Assembly: GCF_027214005.1 (NCBI RefSeq)
Contig: NZ_JAPWGY010000002.1
Span: 62,001-126,000, forward strand
Direction of reading: 5' to 3'
DNA length: 64,000 nt
DNA from: Kiloniella laminariae
GTDB lineage: Bacteria > Pseudomonadota > Alphaproteobacteria > Kiloniellales > Kiloniellaceae
The position numbers were made by a program, and so were the translations under genes. Below are positions 8,090 to 16,455 of this stretch, in pieces; the first letter of the stretch is position 1, and each line of letters opens with the position of its first letter. The notes below the pieces were generated by a model that was not told where the DNA came from, searched no databases, and saw only the letters and a list, made by a program, of their open reading frames with translations.

Positions 8090-9205
8090 TCAAAGCTCTC
8101 GGCGATAGCTTTCCATAATGTCATCACCCCGTTTTGAAACACTGGTCAAATTAAACTTGGGCGCCAGCTCAAGCCGTTCAAGGCCGAAGCCCACTGAAGC
8201 AGCAATCCCGTCTCCGCCAATGATTTTGGCCGCGCGAAACCAGACAATCCGGTCGACCAGATCCGCCTGAAACAAAGAGCCGATAATATGGCTGCCGCCT
8301 TCAACCAGAATCCGGGTAATACCGCGATCCCCGAGCGCCCTCAGCGCCATTCCCGGATCGATATAGCCCTGGGTATCCCGTGATAGCGTAACAACTTCTA
8401 CTCCCGCGTCACGATAGGCCTGCAGGCGATTGGGATCATTGCCTTCCAGCGTCATCAACAGTGTCGGACGCGTTGTCGCCGTCGCAACCAGATCATGGGT
8501 CAGAGGCAGTCGAAGCCGACCATCCATCACAACCCTTAAAGGTGACGCGTTTTCCAGCCCCTTTAACCTGACATCCAGTCGCGGGTCATCAAGAACAGCC
8601 GTACCGCTCCCCACCAGAATCGCATCATTACGAACGCGCAGCATCTGTCCGGCCCGCCGGGCTGCTTCGCCGGTGATCCATTTGCTTTCACCCGTCTTTG
8701 TTGCAATCCGGCCATCCAGAGTTGTTGCAACTTTCAAGGTAACCAGCGGGCGTCCATGGCGGATCCGGAGAAAAAATCCGGCATTGAGATCTTCTGCTTC
8801 CTGACGACATAAACCGGTCTCGACAATAATGCCGGCTTCACGCATTCGGGAAAGTCCCCGCCCCTTAACACGCACATCGCTGTCTTCGACAGCAACAACA
8901 CAGCGTCGGATCCCGGCTGCAATAAGTGCATCAGCACAGGGAGGCGTTTTCCCGTGATGCGCACAGGGTTCGAGTGTGACATAGGCCGTTGCTCCGCGCG
9001 CCTGTGCCCCCGCCTGGGCCAGAGCTCCGACTTCGGCATGGGGGCGTCCTCCCGGCTGGGTAAAGCCGCGTCCAATCACCCTTCCATCCTTGACCAGCAC
9101 ACAGCCAACCGCCGGATTTGGAGCCGTACGTCCAAGACCGCGCCCGGCCAGAGACAGAGCAGCATTCATATGTTGAAGGTCAGTCGTGAGTTGATCGCCA
9201 GACAT
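8090..9205 (-). CDS. ribD: Bifunctional riboflavin deaminase/reductase RibD
   Basis: 371 residues. The N-terminal zinc deaminase (residues about 10-130) shows RPHAEVGAL and PCAHHGKTPPC, the His/Glu and two Cys zinc site. The C-terminal NADPH-dependent reductase starts near VTLKVATTLDGRIA and includes SKWITG and LVEGGSHIIGSLF. Together they perform the second and third steps of the pyrimidine branch of riboflavin synthesis. It is the second gene after nrdR in the nrdR-ribD-ribE-ribBX-ribH-nusB-thiL operon. Confidence 0.96.
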   Translation of the reverse strand: MSGDQLTTDLQHMNAALSLAGRGLGRTAPNPAVGCVLVKDGRVIGRGFTQPGGRPHAEVGALAQAGAQARGATAYVTLEPCAHHGKTPPCADALIAAGIRRCVVAVEDSDVRVKGRGLSRMREAGIIVETGLCRQEAEDLNAGFFLRIRHGRPLVTLKVATTLDGRIATKTGESKWITGEAARRAGQMLRVRNDAILVGSGTAVLDDPRLDVRLKGLENASPLRVVMDGRLRLPLTHDLVATATTRPTLLMTLEGNDPNRLQAYRDAGVEVVTLSRDTQGYIDPGMALRALGDRGITRILVEGGSHIIGSLFQADLVDRIVWFRAAKIIGGDGIAASVGFGLERLELAPKFNLTSVSKRGDDIMESYRREL

Positions 9206-9235
9206 GTAGGCAATTCTACTTTAAATGAGGATTGT

Positions 9236-9715
9236 TTACGAGGGATCCCGATCAAGTATTTCAATATCGTCCCCGAGCCGGCCGACAAAGTCTTCGAAAT
9301 CACTTACTTCTTTAAAATCCCGATACACCGAGGCGAAACGAACATAGCCAACCTGATCAAGTGTTGCCAAAGCATCCATGACCAGTTCACCGATCAGATC
9401 AGATGCAACTTCACTTTCTCCAGAGGATTCAAGTCGCCGGACAATACCGCTGACAACACGTTCAATCCGGTCCCGCTCAACATCTCTTTTTTGCAAAGCG
9501 ATGTTCATTGAACGGGAAATTTTCTCCCGATCAAAAGGTTCGCGATGGCCATTTCCCTTGATAACGGTCAGCTCTCTGAGCTGAACCCGCTCAAAGGTCG
9601 TAAACCGAGCGCCACAGCTCGCACATTGCCGACGACGGCGAATGGCTGCATGATCTTCTGTTGGTCGCGAGTCCTTGACTTGCGTTTCCTCACTACTACA
9701 GAACGGACAGCGCAT
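9236..9715 (-). CDS. nrdR: Transcriptional repressor NrdR
   Basis: 159 residues. NrdR is an ATP/dATP-sensing repressor of ribonucleotide reductase genes. The N-terminal zinc ribbon [17 protein letters not shown] with [15 protein letters not shown] is complete, followed by the ATP-cone ([18 protein letters not shown] to the RFASVYRDF end). It heads the riboflavin gene run after the glyA terminator-like hairpin; nrdR next to rib genes is common in proteobacteria. I saw no NrdR box pair within this window. Confidence 0.96.
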   Translation of the reverse strand: MRCPFCSSEETQVKDSRPTEDHAAIRRRRQCASCGARFTTFERVQLRELTVIKGNGHREPFDREKISRSMNIALQKRDVERDRIERVVSGIVRRLESSGESEVASDLIGELVMDALATLDQVGYVRFASVYRDFKEVSDFEDFVGRLGDDIEILDRDPS

Positions 9716-9730
9716 ATTTCCTCACTGTTT

Positions 9731-9780
9731 CACCCCGAAAGGTGATCCGGGTTACGTTTCACAACGAAGCGTAACCCGGA
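9731..9780 (-). terminator. Hairpins between glyA and nrdR
   Basis: TCCGGGTTACG at 9746-9756 pairs perfectly with CGTAACCCGGA at 9770-9780, with a further partial TTC/GAA extension. A small CACC/GGTG hairpin follows at 9731-9744 in the minus-strand direction. No T-run follows, so it may terminate with help from Rho or act as a partial stop or processing site between the glyA and nrdR units. Confidence 0.6.
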
Positions 9781-9787
9781 GTACTAT

Positions 9788-11080
9788 TTAGATCTCCAGA
9801 TTTGGATAGATCGGGAATGCCCGGCAAAGCGCCTGCACTTCCTCTCTCACTTCCGCCTCGATTTTGGAGTTATCTTCGCGGTTTGCGGCAAGTCCATCAA
9901 GAACTTTAGTGATCAACAGACCAATTTTCTTGAATTCTTCGTCCTTGAAGCCACGTGTGGTCCCTGCCGGTGTCCCCAAACGAATACCGGAAGTCACCAT
10001 TGGTTTCTCTGGATCAAACGGAATACCGTTTTTATTACAAGTCAAACCAGCGCGGTCGAGGCTCTCTTCAGCGATGTTTCCTGTCAGTCCCTTGGGGCGC
10101 AGGTCGACCAGCATCAGATGCGTATCTGTGCCACCAGTTGTAATGGCAAAGCCATTTTCGACAAGTGTGGCAGCCAGAGTCTTGGCATTACTGACAACCT
10201 GTTTGGCGTAGTCCTTGAACGCAGGATCAAGAGCTTCTTTGAAAGCGACAGCTTTTGAGGCAATACAGTGCATCAGCGGACCACCCTGCAGACCAGGGAA
10301 GGCAGCTGAGTTGATTTTTTTACCGATCTCGAGATCGTTAGACAAAACCATCCCGCCACGGCCTGCGCGCAGGGTCTTGTGGGTCGTCGTGGTCACAACA
10401 TGTGCATGCGGCAAAGGACTTGGATGAATGCCAGCAGCAACCAGACCGGCAAAATGTGCCATATCAACATGGAGATATGCGCCGACTTCGTCTGCAATTT
10501 CCCGGAACTTCACGAAATCGATAATACGGGGATAAGCAGATCCACCCGCAATGATCAGTTTAGGCTTGTGTTCGACAGCCAGTTTACGGATTTCATCGAA
10601 ATCAAGCTCGTTGGTTTCAGGGCTCACGCCATAACAAACAGCATTAAACCATTTACCGGAAAGGTTTGGACGTGAACCGTGGGTCAGATGTCCACCAGAG
10701 GCCAGATCAAGCCCCATAATCGTTTCGCCCGGCTTTACCAGAGCCAGCATAACACACTGGTTTGCCTGCGCACCGGAGTGTGGCTGAACGTTGACATAGG
10801 CACAATCGAACAGCTTTTTTGCACGCTCAATTGCAAGATCTTCGACAACATCCACATGTTCACAACCACCATAATAGCGACGGCCTGGATAACCTTCCGC
10901 ATATTTATTGGTCAAAACAGTTCCCAATGCCTGCATGGTAGACAGGGATACAATGTTTTCCGACGCAATCAGTTCGATCTGATTTTGCTGACGGGAAAGC
11001 TCGTGGTTGATTGCTGCTGCGATTTCCGGATCTGTCTGAGCCAAAGGCGCAGTGAAGAAGGTTTTTGTATCTAAGCTCAT
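9788..11080 (-). CDS. glyA: Serine hydroxymethyltransferase
   Basis: 430 residues. This PLP enzyme interconverts serine and glycine while loading tetrahydrofolate with a one-carbon unit. Seen are [16 protein letters not shown], the [13 protein letters not shown] substrate/PLP segment and [15 protein letters not shown] with the Schiff-base lysine. The length is standard. It lies downstream of rpiB on the same strand with a 31-base gap; the rpiB-glyA-nrdR-rib order is a known alphaproteobacterial arrangement. Confidence 0.98.
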   Translation of the reverse strand: MSLDTKTFFTAPLAQTDPEIAAAINHELSRQQNQIELIASENIVSLSTMQALGTVLTNKYAEGYPGRRYYGGCEHVDVVEDLAIERAKKLFDCAYVNVQPHSGAQANQCVMLALVKPGETIMGLDLASGGHLTHGSRPNLSGKWFNAVCYGVSPETNELDFDEIRKLAVEHKPKLIIAGGSAYPRIIDFVKFREIADEVGAYLHVDMAHFAGLVAAGIHPSPLPHAHVVTTTTHKTLRAGRGGMVLSNDLEIGKKINSAAFPGLQGGPLMHCIASKAVAFKEALDPAFKDYAKQVVSNAKTLAATLVENGFAITTGGTDTHLMLVDLRPKGLTGNIAEESLDRAGLTCNKNGIPFDPEKPMVTSGIRLGTPAGTTRGFKDEEFKKIGLLITKVLDGLAANREDNSKIEAEVREEVQALCRAFPIYPNLEI

Positions 11081-11111
11081 GGCAACTTCACTCTCAGGTA
11101 AAGGTGATTAT

Positions 11112-11546
11112 TTATCCGAGTTTTTCGACGCGACGCTGATGACGTCCGCCGGCGAACTCGGTGTTCAGAAAAGTATTCAGGCAAGCTTTCGCAACCTCAA
11201 TACCTGTTGTTCTGGCTCCCAGGACCAGAACATTGGCATCGTTATGCTCGCGCGATAAACGGGCCAGTGTCTCATCGTGACAGAGTGCAGCGCGAATACC
11301 CGCATGACGGTTTGCAGCAATGGAAATACCGATACCAGACCCGCAAACCAGAATTCCGGTTTCAGCATCCCCGTTCTGGATTGCCTTTGCCAGAGCGGTT
11401 CCAAAATCCGGATAATCCACAGAATCTGGTCCGTTGGTTCCCAAATCGAGAACGTCATAGCCTAGTGCAATAACGTCTTCTTTCAGACTGTCTTTCAGCT
11501 CATATCCTGCATGGTCTGAAGCCAGAACGATTGTTTTTTTACTCAT
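11112..11546 (-). CDS. rpiB: Ribose 5-phosphate isomerase B
   Basis: 144 residues of the RpiB/LacAB family, interconverting ribose 5-phosphate and ribulose 5-phosphate, the latter being the RibB substrate. N-terminal VLASDHAGYELK and the CGSGIGISIAANRHAGIRA active-site loop with its cysteine are present, as is SREHNDANVLVLGAR. ATG at 11546 is chosen because family members start right before KKTIVLASDHAG; the frame is open to 11558. It is the first gene of a run reading into glyA. Confidence 0.94.
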   Translation of the reverse strand: MSKKTIVLASDHAGYELKDSLKEDVIALGYDVLDLGTNGPDSVDYPDFGTALAKAIQNGDAETGILVCGSGIGISIAANRHAGIRAALCHDETLARLSREHNDANVLVLGARTTGIEVAKACLNTFLNTEFAGGRHQRRVEKLG

Positions 11547-11916
11547 CTGCCCGCACATCTGTTATCTCAATCAAGCTTGGAGATGACATACCACAGGTTC
11601 CTTTCCAAAGGAAAGAGAATGCATGGCATATAGCCCGTTCCTAAAAGGACAGGATAAATTGTCAGGTGACAAGCTGTCTTGAAATTTTACTGTCGCAACA
11701 AGTTATAAAATGATTCTTTTGCCGCCTGCACGACAATTAACGTACAGTTTTTAGACCATCTGCGGCATGATCATTTCATAGGCAATAACTGTCAAAGGCT
11801 TAAAAACCCACTTTAAGCAGCTGGATACGGCACAGATACTGAATACAACAGACTGGATGTGTAATATTATTACCGGGTAAAGTTCAAGGTCTATACCGGG
11901 CTTCCCAAAATCCGGA
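11547..11916. other. Non-coding stretch upstream of rpiB
   Basis: About 370 bases without a credible gene. It should hold the rpiB-glyA promoter and the 3' end of the DUF6898-like message. A small perfect hairpin CTTTCC-AAA-GGAAAG lies at 11601-11615. A minus-strand frame at 11751-11993 is only a shifted reading of the neighbouring gene's tail. Confidence 0.5.
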
Positions 11917-12156
11917 TCAAACAACGATCCCCCGGTCTTTTTTTGCTTTGGTTGTTCCTTCCCGGGCCTTTTTTTCAGATTTCCCCATAACAAAAAACAG
12001 TTTTTTTAAAACAGTCGCTTTCAGAACAGCCTCTGTTTCACGAGGGTCCCCGACAATAGAAACCTCAGTCATGCTTGCCTCGTGAAAGGCGCTGACCTTG
12101 ACGTAGGCCCCTACCTGGGCAAACTCGATAATAACATCACGGGCAGAGTTACTCAC
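11917..12156 (-). CDS. Small DUF6898-like alphaproteobacterial protein
   Basis: 79 residues: an N-terminal half with strands (DVIIEFAQVGAYVKVSAFHE, TEVSIVGDP), one helix (RETEAVLKATVLKKLFFVMG) and a lysine-rich tail. I recognise the pattern as that of small proteins found near glyA/rpiB or transporter genes in alphaproteobacteria and now called DUF6898, but I am unsure of the number. The N-terminal IEFxxxGxYVKVSAxxxxTxxEVSIVGDP consensus suggests conserved function; none is known to me. It sits downstream of a MarR-type gene and behind a terminator, so it likely has its own promoter in the short gap. Confidence 0.6.
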   Translation of the reverse strand: MSNSARDVIIEFAQVGAYVKVSAFHEASMTEVSIVGDPRETEAVLKATVLKKLFFVMGKSEKKAREGTTKAKKDRGIVV

Positions 12157-12173
12157 ACTTCGATACCCTCAAC

Positions 12174-12203
12174 AAAAAGGCCTCCGTATATTATACAGAG
12201 GCC
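12174..12203 (-). terminator. Intrinsic terminator of the MarR-type gene
   Basis: On the minus strand a 12-base stem GGCCTCTGTATA / TATACGGAGGCC is followed by TTTTT (the A-run at 12174-12178 on the plus strand). It lies about 30 bases after the stop of the MarR-type gene and before the small downstream gene. Confidence 0.85.
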
Positions 12204-12232
12204 CATTACAATATTCAAACATAACCCCTCTG

Positions 12233-12703
12233 CTAGGCAGCCGGGTTGACTCCTCCCCCACGGGGCATAGGAGACGACCAGAAAAGTTGCAACCTATGCA
12301 AAGTTGCGGTTGTCACCTTTAAGTCCTCTGGAGAAACCACACCACCACTGATCTGTTCAGCATGGGCATCAAACAATCTGGAGATGGCATGATAGATTTC
12401 CAGGCCACTACTTGAAGCGCGCACATGAAATGACCGCCGATCATGCGCAGAGCGCTCCTGGTTCAGATATCCGTTCTCGACCATCTTTTTAACGTTATAG
12501 GAAACATTTGATCCGAGATAATAGCCACGGTGGGTCAATTCACCAACCGAGAGCTCTTCTTCACCGATGTTGTAGAGGATCAGGGCCTGAATGTTATTCA
12601 GATCCCTTATGCCGCGACGATCCAGTTCAGCCTTTACGACCTCAAGACACTGCCGATGCAGGCGTTCCACCAGGGAGATAGTTTGCAAATATGCGGCCTT
12701 CAC
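12233..12703 (-). CDS. MarR-family transcriptional regulator (LdtR-like)
   Basis: 156 residues. A winged-helix DNA-binding domain lies around residues 35-105: LNNIQALILYNIGEEELSVGEL, the recognition helix in YYLGSNVSYNVKKMVENGYL and the wing with RSAHDRRSFHVRA. The sequence resembles LdtR, the alphaproteobacterial MarR-type regulator associated with L,D-transpeptidase genes and osmotic stress; that subfamily call is from memory of its YYLGSNVSYN segment. The start is placed at GTG 12703 because GGTGAGG lies 6-7 bases upstream and the family begins (M)KAAYLQT; an ATG ten codons earlier is the alternative. A perfect CtrA-type box lies 60 bases upstream. Confidence 0.82.
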   Translation of the reverse strand: MKAAYLQTISLVERLHRQCLEVVKAELDRRGIRDLNNIQALILYNIGEEELSVGELTHRGYYLGSNVSYNVKKMVENGYLNQERSAHDRRSFHVRASSSGLEIYHAISRLFDAHAEQISGGVVSPEDLKVTTATLHRLQLFWSSPMPRGGGVNPAA

Positions 12704-12762
12704 GATGTCCTCACCTAACCATAAACTTTTCAAAAATCTGGTTATATCTTATGCGAGAGGCG

Positions 12763-12778
12763 TTAACGGTGAATTAAC
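12763..12778 (+). promoter_or_regulatory. CtrA-type binding box TTAAC-N6-TTAAC
   Basis: TTAAC at 12763-12767 and TTAAC at 12774-12778 form an exact TTAA-N7-TTAA match to the consensus of CtrA, the alphaproteobacterial response regulator of cell cycle and motility. It lies 60 bases before the GTG of the MarR-type gene. I saw no other full match in the intergenic regions checked by eye. Confidence 0.5.
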
Positions 12779-12974
12779 CCAATGTCGTTTTATAAAAAGC
12801 AAAACACTTGAATAATATTCTTCTATTTCAACAATTTAAAATTCATCGCTGGAGAAAATTATTGATCATTTTCAATCATGAGGGTTCACTTCACCCCCCT
12901 TGATGCTGATTGATACAAAACCACGACCTCACCTTGTCTCAGTTTTTTGCTGCAGAAACAAAAGATTTTTAATC
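12779..12974. other. Non-coding part of the MarR-metY divergent region
   Basis: With the flanking regulatory elements this forms a gene-free interval of about 490 bases between the MarR-type gene and metY. It is A+T-rich and contains TTGATGCTGATTGAT near 12898 as the only repeated-looking piece. I see no open frame of interest. Confidence 0.4.
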
Positions 12975-13003
12975 TTGCTCCTAGCATCAGGCCTGACTTA
13001 GAC
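12975..13003 (+). promoter_or_regulatory. metY: Candidate sigma-70 promoter for the metY leader
   Basis: TTGCTC (12975-12980) and TTAGAC (12998-13003) are spaced by 17 bases. Transcription would begin about 6 bases later, just where the SAM-II element starts. The hexamers are imperfect, so the call rests on spacing and position. Confidence 0.35.
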
Positions 13004-13005
13004 TA

Positions 13006-13066
13006 CCCGCATTAGCGCTGATTTGGAGCTCAGCTTGCGGGCGCTTAAGAAATACAGCTAAAACGA
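13006..13066 (+). ncRNA. SAM-II riboswitch
   Basis: The SAM-II (metA-type) aptamer of alphaproteobacteria is recognisable. P1 is AGCGC (13014-13018) with GCGCT (13041-13045). The conserved UGAUUU directly follows the 5' strand (13019-13024), CUUGC precedes the 3' strand, and the 3' segment ends in ACAGCUAAAACG (13055-13065), the hallmark AGCUAAA of the pseudoknot. It lies about 130 bases ahead of the metY start. SAM-II elements lower expression when S-adenosylmethionine is abundant, usually by hiding the ribosome-binding site. No terminator hairpin with a T-run lies between it and the gene, so translational control or a long-range fold is more likely here. Confidence 0.88.
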
Positions 13067-13194
13067 CCGAAAGCCACCATCCGCATTTTGCTTTCTCGTG
13101 ATTTTCTGTGACATTTCTTAAATCTTCCGCTTAGCAATCCCCAGGTCCATGCGCATCAGTTTTCTCTGGAAAACCAAATAAAACGGGTGATTTC

Positions 13195-14493
13195 ATGACC
13201 ATCGAGACAAAAAATCCGGAAACGCTTGTCCTGCACGCAGGCTATCGCAATGATCCTCAGACCGGGGCTGTTGCCGTGCCGATCTACCAGACAACCTCTT
13301 ACCAGTTCAACAGCGCTGAACATGCAGCCAATCTTTTTGCGCTGAAGGAATTTGGCAATATCTACACCCGTATCATGAACCCGACCACTGCGGTTCTGGA
13401 AGAACGTATTGCCGCCCTCGAAGGTGGTGTTGCTGGTCTCGCAGTCAGCTCTGGTCAAGCCGCAAGTACCCTGGCAATCCAGAACGTCGCGAAGGCCGGA
13501 GACAATATTGTCAGCTCGACCGAACTCTATGGCGGTACATATAATCTTTTTGCCAATACTCTGCCCAACATGGGCATAGAGGTCCGCTTTGTTGATCCGT
13601 CTGATCCGGAAAACTTCCGGCGTGCAACGGATGAAAATACCAAGGCCTATTACGCCGAAACTCTGCCTAACCCGCGCCTGAAAGTTTTCCCGATCAAAGA
13701 AGTCGCAGATATTGGCACCGAGATCGGTGTTCCCCTGATTATGGATAACACAGCGGCGCCGATCCTTTGTCGTCCGATAGAACACGGCGCCCATGTTGTT
13801 GTCTATTCCACCACGAAATACATTGGCGGACATGGAACCTCTATCGGTGGCATGATTGTAGATGGCGGCAATTTTGATTGGGAGGCCAACTCAGCACGCT
13901 TCCCGCTTCTGACCCAACCCGACCCCAGCTACCACGGAGCGGTCTGGACAGAAGCTGTCAAACCTCTCGGGCCTATTGCCTATATCATACGCGCCCGAGT
14001 TGTCCTGCTTCGGGACCTCGGTTGCGCCATGTCGCCGATGAATGCTTTCCAATTCATCCAGGGCATGGAAACCCTTCCTTTACGTATGCGTGAACACTGC
14101 CGGAATGCCAATGCTGTGGCCGAATTCCTTTGCAAACACCCATCCGTTGAGAAGGTTATTCATCCAAGTGTTGCCACAGGCAAGGAACGCGCGCTGGCCG
14201 ATCAGTACCTCAAAGGCGGTTACGGCGCCCTGCTCGGCTTTGAACTCAAAGGCGGCAAAGAGGCCGGCCGCAAGTTTATTGATGGCCTGAAGATGTTCTT
14301 CCATGTTGCAAACATCGGGGATGCGCGAAGCTTGGCTATTCACCCGGCCACCACCACCCATTCCCAGCTCAGCGCTGAAGAACAGGCGACAACCGGGATA
14401 TCGGAAAGCTATGTGCGCCTTTCCATCGGAATTGAGCACATTGATGATATCATCGCCGATTTGACCCAGGCTCTGGAAGCTACTGGTAAATAA
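13195..14493 (+). CDS. metY: O-acetylhomoserine sulfhydrylase (O-acetylhomoserine aminocarboxypropyltransferase)
   Basis: 432 residues of the Cys/Met metabolism PLP family. It makes homocysteine directly from O-acetylhomoserine and sulfide, a main route to methionine. The N-terminus [43 protein letters not shown] and the PLP-lysine segment [13 protein letters not shown] identify the MetY branch. The start is ATG at 13195 with GGGTG upstream. A SAM-II riboswitch precedes the gene and a strong terminator follows, so it forms a single-gene unit regulated by SAM. Confidence 0.94.
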   Translation: MTIETKNPETLVLHAGYRNDPQTGAVAVPIYQTTSYQFNSAEHAANLFALKEFGNIYTRIMNPTTAVLEERIAALEGGVAGLAVSSGQAASTLAIQNVAKAGDNIVSSTELYGGTYNLFANTLPNMGIEVRFVDPSDPENFRRATDENTKAYYAETLPNPRLKVFPIKEVADIGTEIGVPLIMDNTAAPILCRPIEHGAHVVVYSTTKYIGGHGTSIGGMIVDGGNFDWEANSARFPLLTQPDPSYHGAVWTEAVKPLGPIAYIIRARVVLLRDLGCAMSPMNAFQFIQGMETLPLRMREHCRNANAVAEFLCKHPSVEKVIHPSVATGKERALADQYLKGGYGALLGFELKGGKEAGRKFIDGLKMFFHVANIGDARSLAIHPATTTHSQLSAEEQATTGISESYVRLSIGIEHIDDIIADLTQALEATGK

Positions 14494-14500
14494 GCCTTAA

Positions 14501-14520
14501 ATTAGAGTGTTAACTCTAAT
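14501..14520. repeat. Small inverted repeat after metY
   Basis: ATTAGAG and CTCTAAT (7 bp) flank TGTTAA, starting 8 bases after the metY stop and just before the main terminator. It may be part of a composite transcription end. Confidence 0.5.
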
Positions 14521-14524
14521 GACT

Positions 14525-14573
14525 AAAAAAAAAAAAGAGCAGGGAAGAAAATATTCTTCCCTGCTCTTTTTTG
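14525..14573. terminator. Bidirectional intrinsic terminator between metY and the chemotaxis receptor gene
   Basis: A perfect 19-base stem (14531-14549 with 14554-14572) around a 4-base loop carries A-runs on one side and T-runs on the other, giving a T-tract on both strands. It can end the plus-strand metY message and the minus-strand receptor message, whose stop is at 14603. Confidence 0.95.
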
Positions 14574-14602
14574 GGCTCAATCTTTTTGTATAGAGGTAAT
14601 AA

Positions 14603-16291
14603 TTATCCTATTTTTCTGACTTCCGAGAGGAAGACCCGGACTTCGTTATTCAGTCCACCTGCCTGCTTGGTCAACTCGGATACCGCATCGATCACCGTGT
14701 TGGCCTTGTTACCCGTTTGCTCACAGGCATCATTCACTTCCATCATTGACTCCGTAACCTGAGTGGTCCCCGTCGAAGCCTGACTCACGTTGCGTGAAAT
14801 TTCCTGGGTCGCGGCAGTCTGCTCTTCAACGGCTGCAGCGATGCTGCCAACAGTCTGTTCGATTTCCGAGATGATCCGACTGATATTCTCCATTGCAGTC
14901 ACTGCTTTTTCAGTGATCGCCTGGACGGCGCCAATCTGACTGGAAATCTCGTCTGTCGCCTTCGCTGTTTGCGAGGCAAGTCCCTTGACCTCATTTGCCA
15001 CGACAGCAAAGCCTTTTCCGGCATCTCCAGCTCTTGCAGCTTCGATTGTCGCATTCAAGGCCAGAAGATTGGTTTGCTCGGCGATGTCTGTGATCAGCTT
15101 GACGACTTCCCCGATCCGTCCTGCACTGGCAACCAGTTCCTGCACAGTCCCCTGGGTATCATTTGCAATGGATGAAGCATTACTGGCTACCTCAGAGGAG
15201 CGGGTAGCCTGATTCGATATCTCCTGAATAGAAGCCAGAAGCTCTTCTGTTGCAGCAGCAACAGTCTGAACATTCCCTGACGCTTCATTAGCCGCAGAAA
15301 CCACAGTCGCTGACTTTGACAAGGTATTGTTTGAAATGTCCGACATTTCCGTCGCACTGTTCGACATTATCTGACTGGCCGATTCAACGGCTTCAAGTAC
15401 CGATGCCACATTTTTGTCAAACCCGCTTGTCAATTCCTCCAGACGTTTAGCATTGGCGATCTGCCGGGCGCGCTGGGTTTCCTGTTCAACGGCCATCTTG
15501 TCCGCTTGCACCATGTTGTCGCGAAAGACTTCCACGGCCCGCCCCATCTCGCCGATCTCGTCCTTCTGGGTCACATGGGGGATTTCCACTTCCATGTCTC
15601 TTCCTGCAAGCCGGAGCATTGTAGAGGTAATCAGCTTGATTGGTCCGCCAATGCTTTTGGCCAGGAACAGCAGCAGCGCCAGCGATGCCAGTATCGCCAA
15701 CCCTGTCGAAATGGCAATGATCAGGGACTGGCGGGAAAAAGCGGCATCCATAGCCAGGGTTTTTTCATCCAGAATCCCGCGCTGACGCTCTGTTGCTTCA
15801 TCAACGGCTTTAAGCACTTTCTCCAGGAAAGGCCAGCCTTCCCCTTTGCGCTCCATCTCTCTGGCCTGCTCGTGTGTTGCCGGATCAGCCATAAGGGCAA
15901 TCTGCTTTTCATAGACATTGTCTCGCAGGCTGACAATTGTGGTTTTCAACTCCTGCGCCAAAGCCTTGCCTTCAGGATCGTCCTGGAAAAGAGCTATTAA
16001 CTTTTCAATATCCTTATCAAAGGCTTCTGTCGTATTTTTGAAAATCCCGACAAGATAGTCATCTGCGGTGACCATGATACCGCGGGTAAGCGAGGTCATA
16101 TTCAGCAGATGAACCTGAACACTGCGCAATTCAACTGTTGTCTCATAGGCGTGGGCCGCTTGTTTGGCTGCCTTTTCTACCGCCCGGTTTTCAACATATA
16201 TCAAGGCCGAAAAAGCCAAGATAATAGCCAGTATAACCGACAAACCGACACTTAGCTTCTGGACGATTTTCAGATTGTGGAACCAGTTCAT
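14603..16291 (-). CDS. Methyl-accepting chemotaxis protein
   Basis: 562 residues. Transmembrane helix 1 (about 14-33), a periplasmic helical ligand domain of about 150 residues, transmembrane helix 2 ([20 protein letters not shown]), a HAMP domain and the cytoplasmic signalling tip [20 protein letters not shown] with the conserved [12 protein letters not shown]. There is no C-terminal CheR/CheB pentapeptide. It is predicted to work with CheA/CheW, outside this window, to steer the flagellar motor. The ATG at 16291 has AGGAGAG 4 bases upstream; the frame remains open to 16426, but those residues look untranslated. No ligand can be assigned. Confidence 0.93.
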   Translation of the reverse strand: MNWFHNLKIVQKLSVGLSVILAIILAFSALIYVENRAVEKAAKQAAHAYETTVELRSVQVHLLNMTSLTRGIMVTADDYLVGIFKNTTEAFDKDIEKLIALFQDDPEGKALAQELKTTIVSLRDNVYEKQIALMADPATHEQAREMERKGEGWPFLEKVLKAVDEATERQRGILDEKTLAMDAAFSRQSLIIAISTGLAILASLALLLFLAKSIGGPIKLITSTMLRLAGRDMEVEIPHVTQKDEIGEMGRAVEVFRDNMVQADKMAVEQETQRARQIANAKRLEELTSGFDKNVASVLEAVESASQIMSNSATEMSDISNNTLSKSATVVSAANEASGNVQTVAAATEELLASIQEISNQATRSSEVASNASSIANDTQGTVQELVASAGRIGEVVKLITDIAEQTNLLALNATIEAARAGDAGKGFAVVANEVKGLASQTAKATDEISSQIGAVQAITEKAVTAMENISRIISEIEQTVGSIAAAVEEQTAATQEISRNVSQASTGTTQVTESMMEVNDACEQTGNKANTVIDAVSELTKQAGGLNNEVRVFLSEVRKIG

Positions 16292-16394
16292 CTTCTCTCC
16301 TGTGAGGCCCTGCCTCTCTGGCGTGATCAAACTGCCATTCTCCACAAAATTCATTACTAAAAGTTGAAATCCAGAAAATTTAATCATTCCTGCC

Positions 16395-16428
16395 AAAGAA
16401 AAAGGGCGAAGGGACAAGCCCTTCACCC
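16395..16428 (-). terminator. Intrinsic terminator downstream of cpdB
   Basis: On the minus strand GGGTGAAGGG (from 16428) pairs with CCCTTCGCCC (to 16404) with one T-G wobble and a 5-base loop, followed by TTTTTCTTT. It lies about 30 bases past the cpdB stop. Confidence 0.8.
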
Positions 16429-16455
16429 AACAAAATCACAATTTACAACACATTT

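Noticed and set aside
9206-9235. FMN riboswitch upstream of ribD
   Set aside because: Only 30 bases separate nrdR and ribD, too short for the aptamer; none was recognised near nrdR either.
11751-11993. 80-residue frame on the minus strand
   Set aside because: Overlaps the end of the DUF6898-like gene in another frame and has no support of its own.
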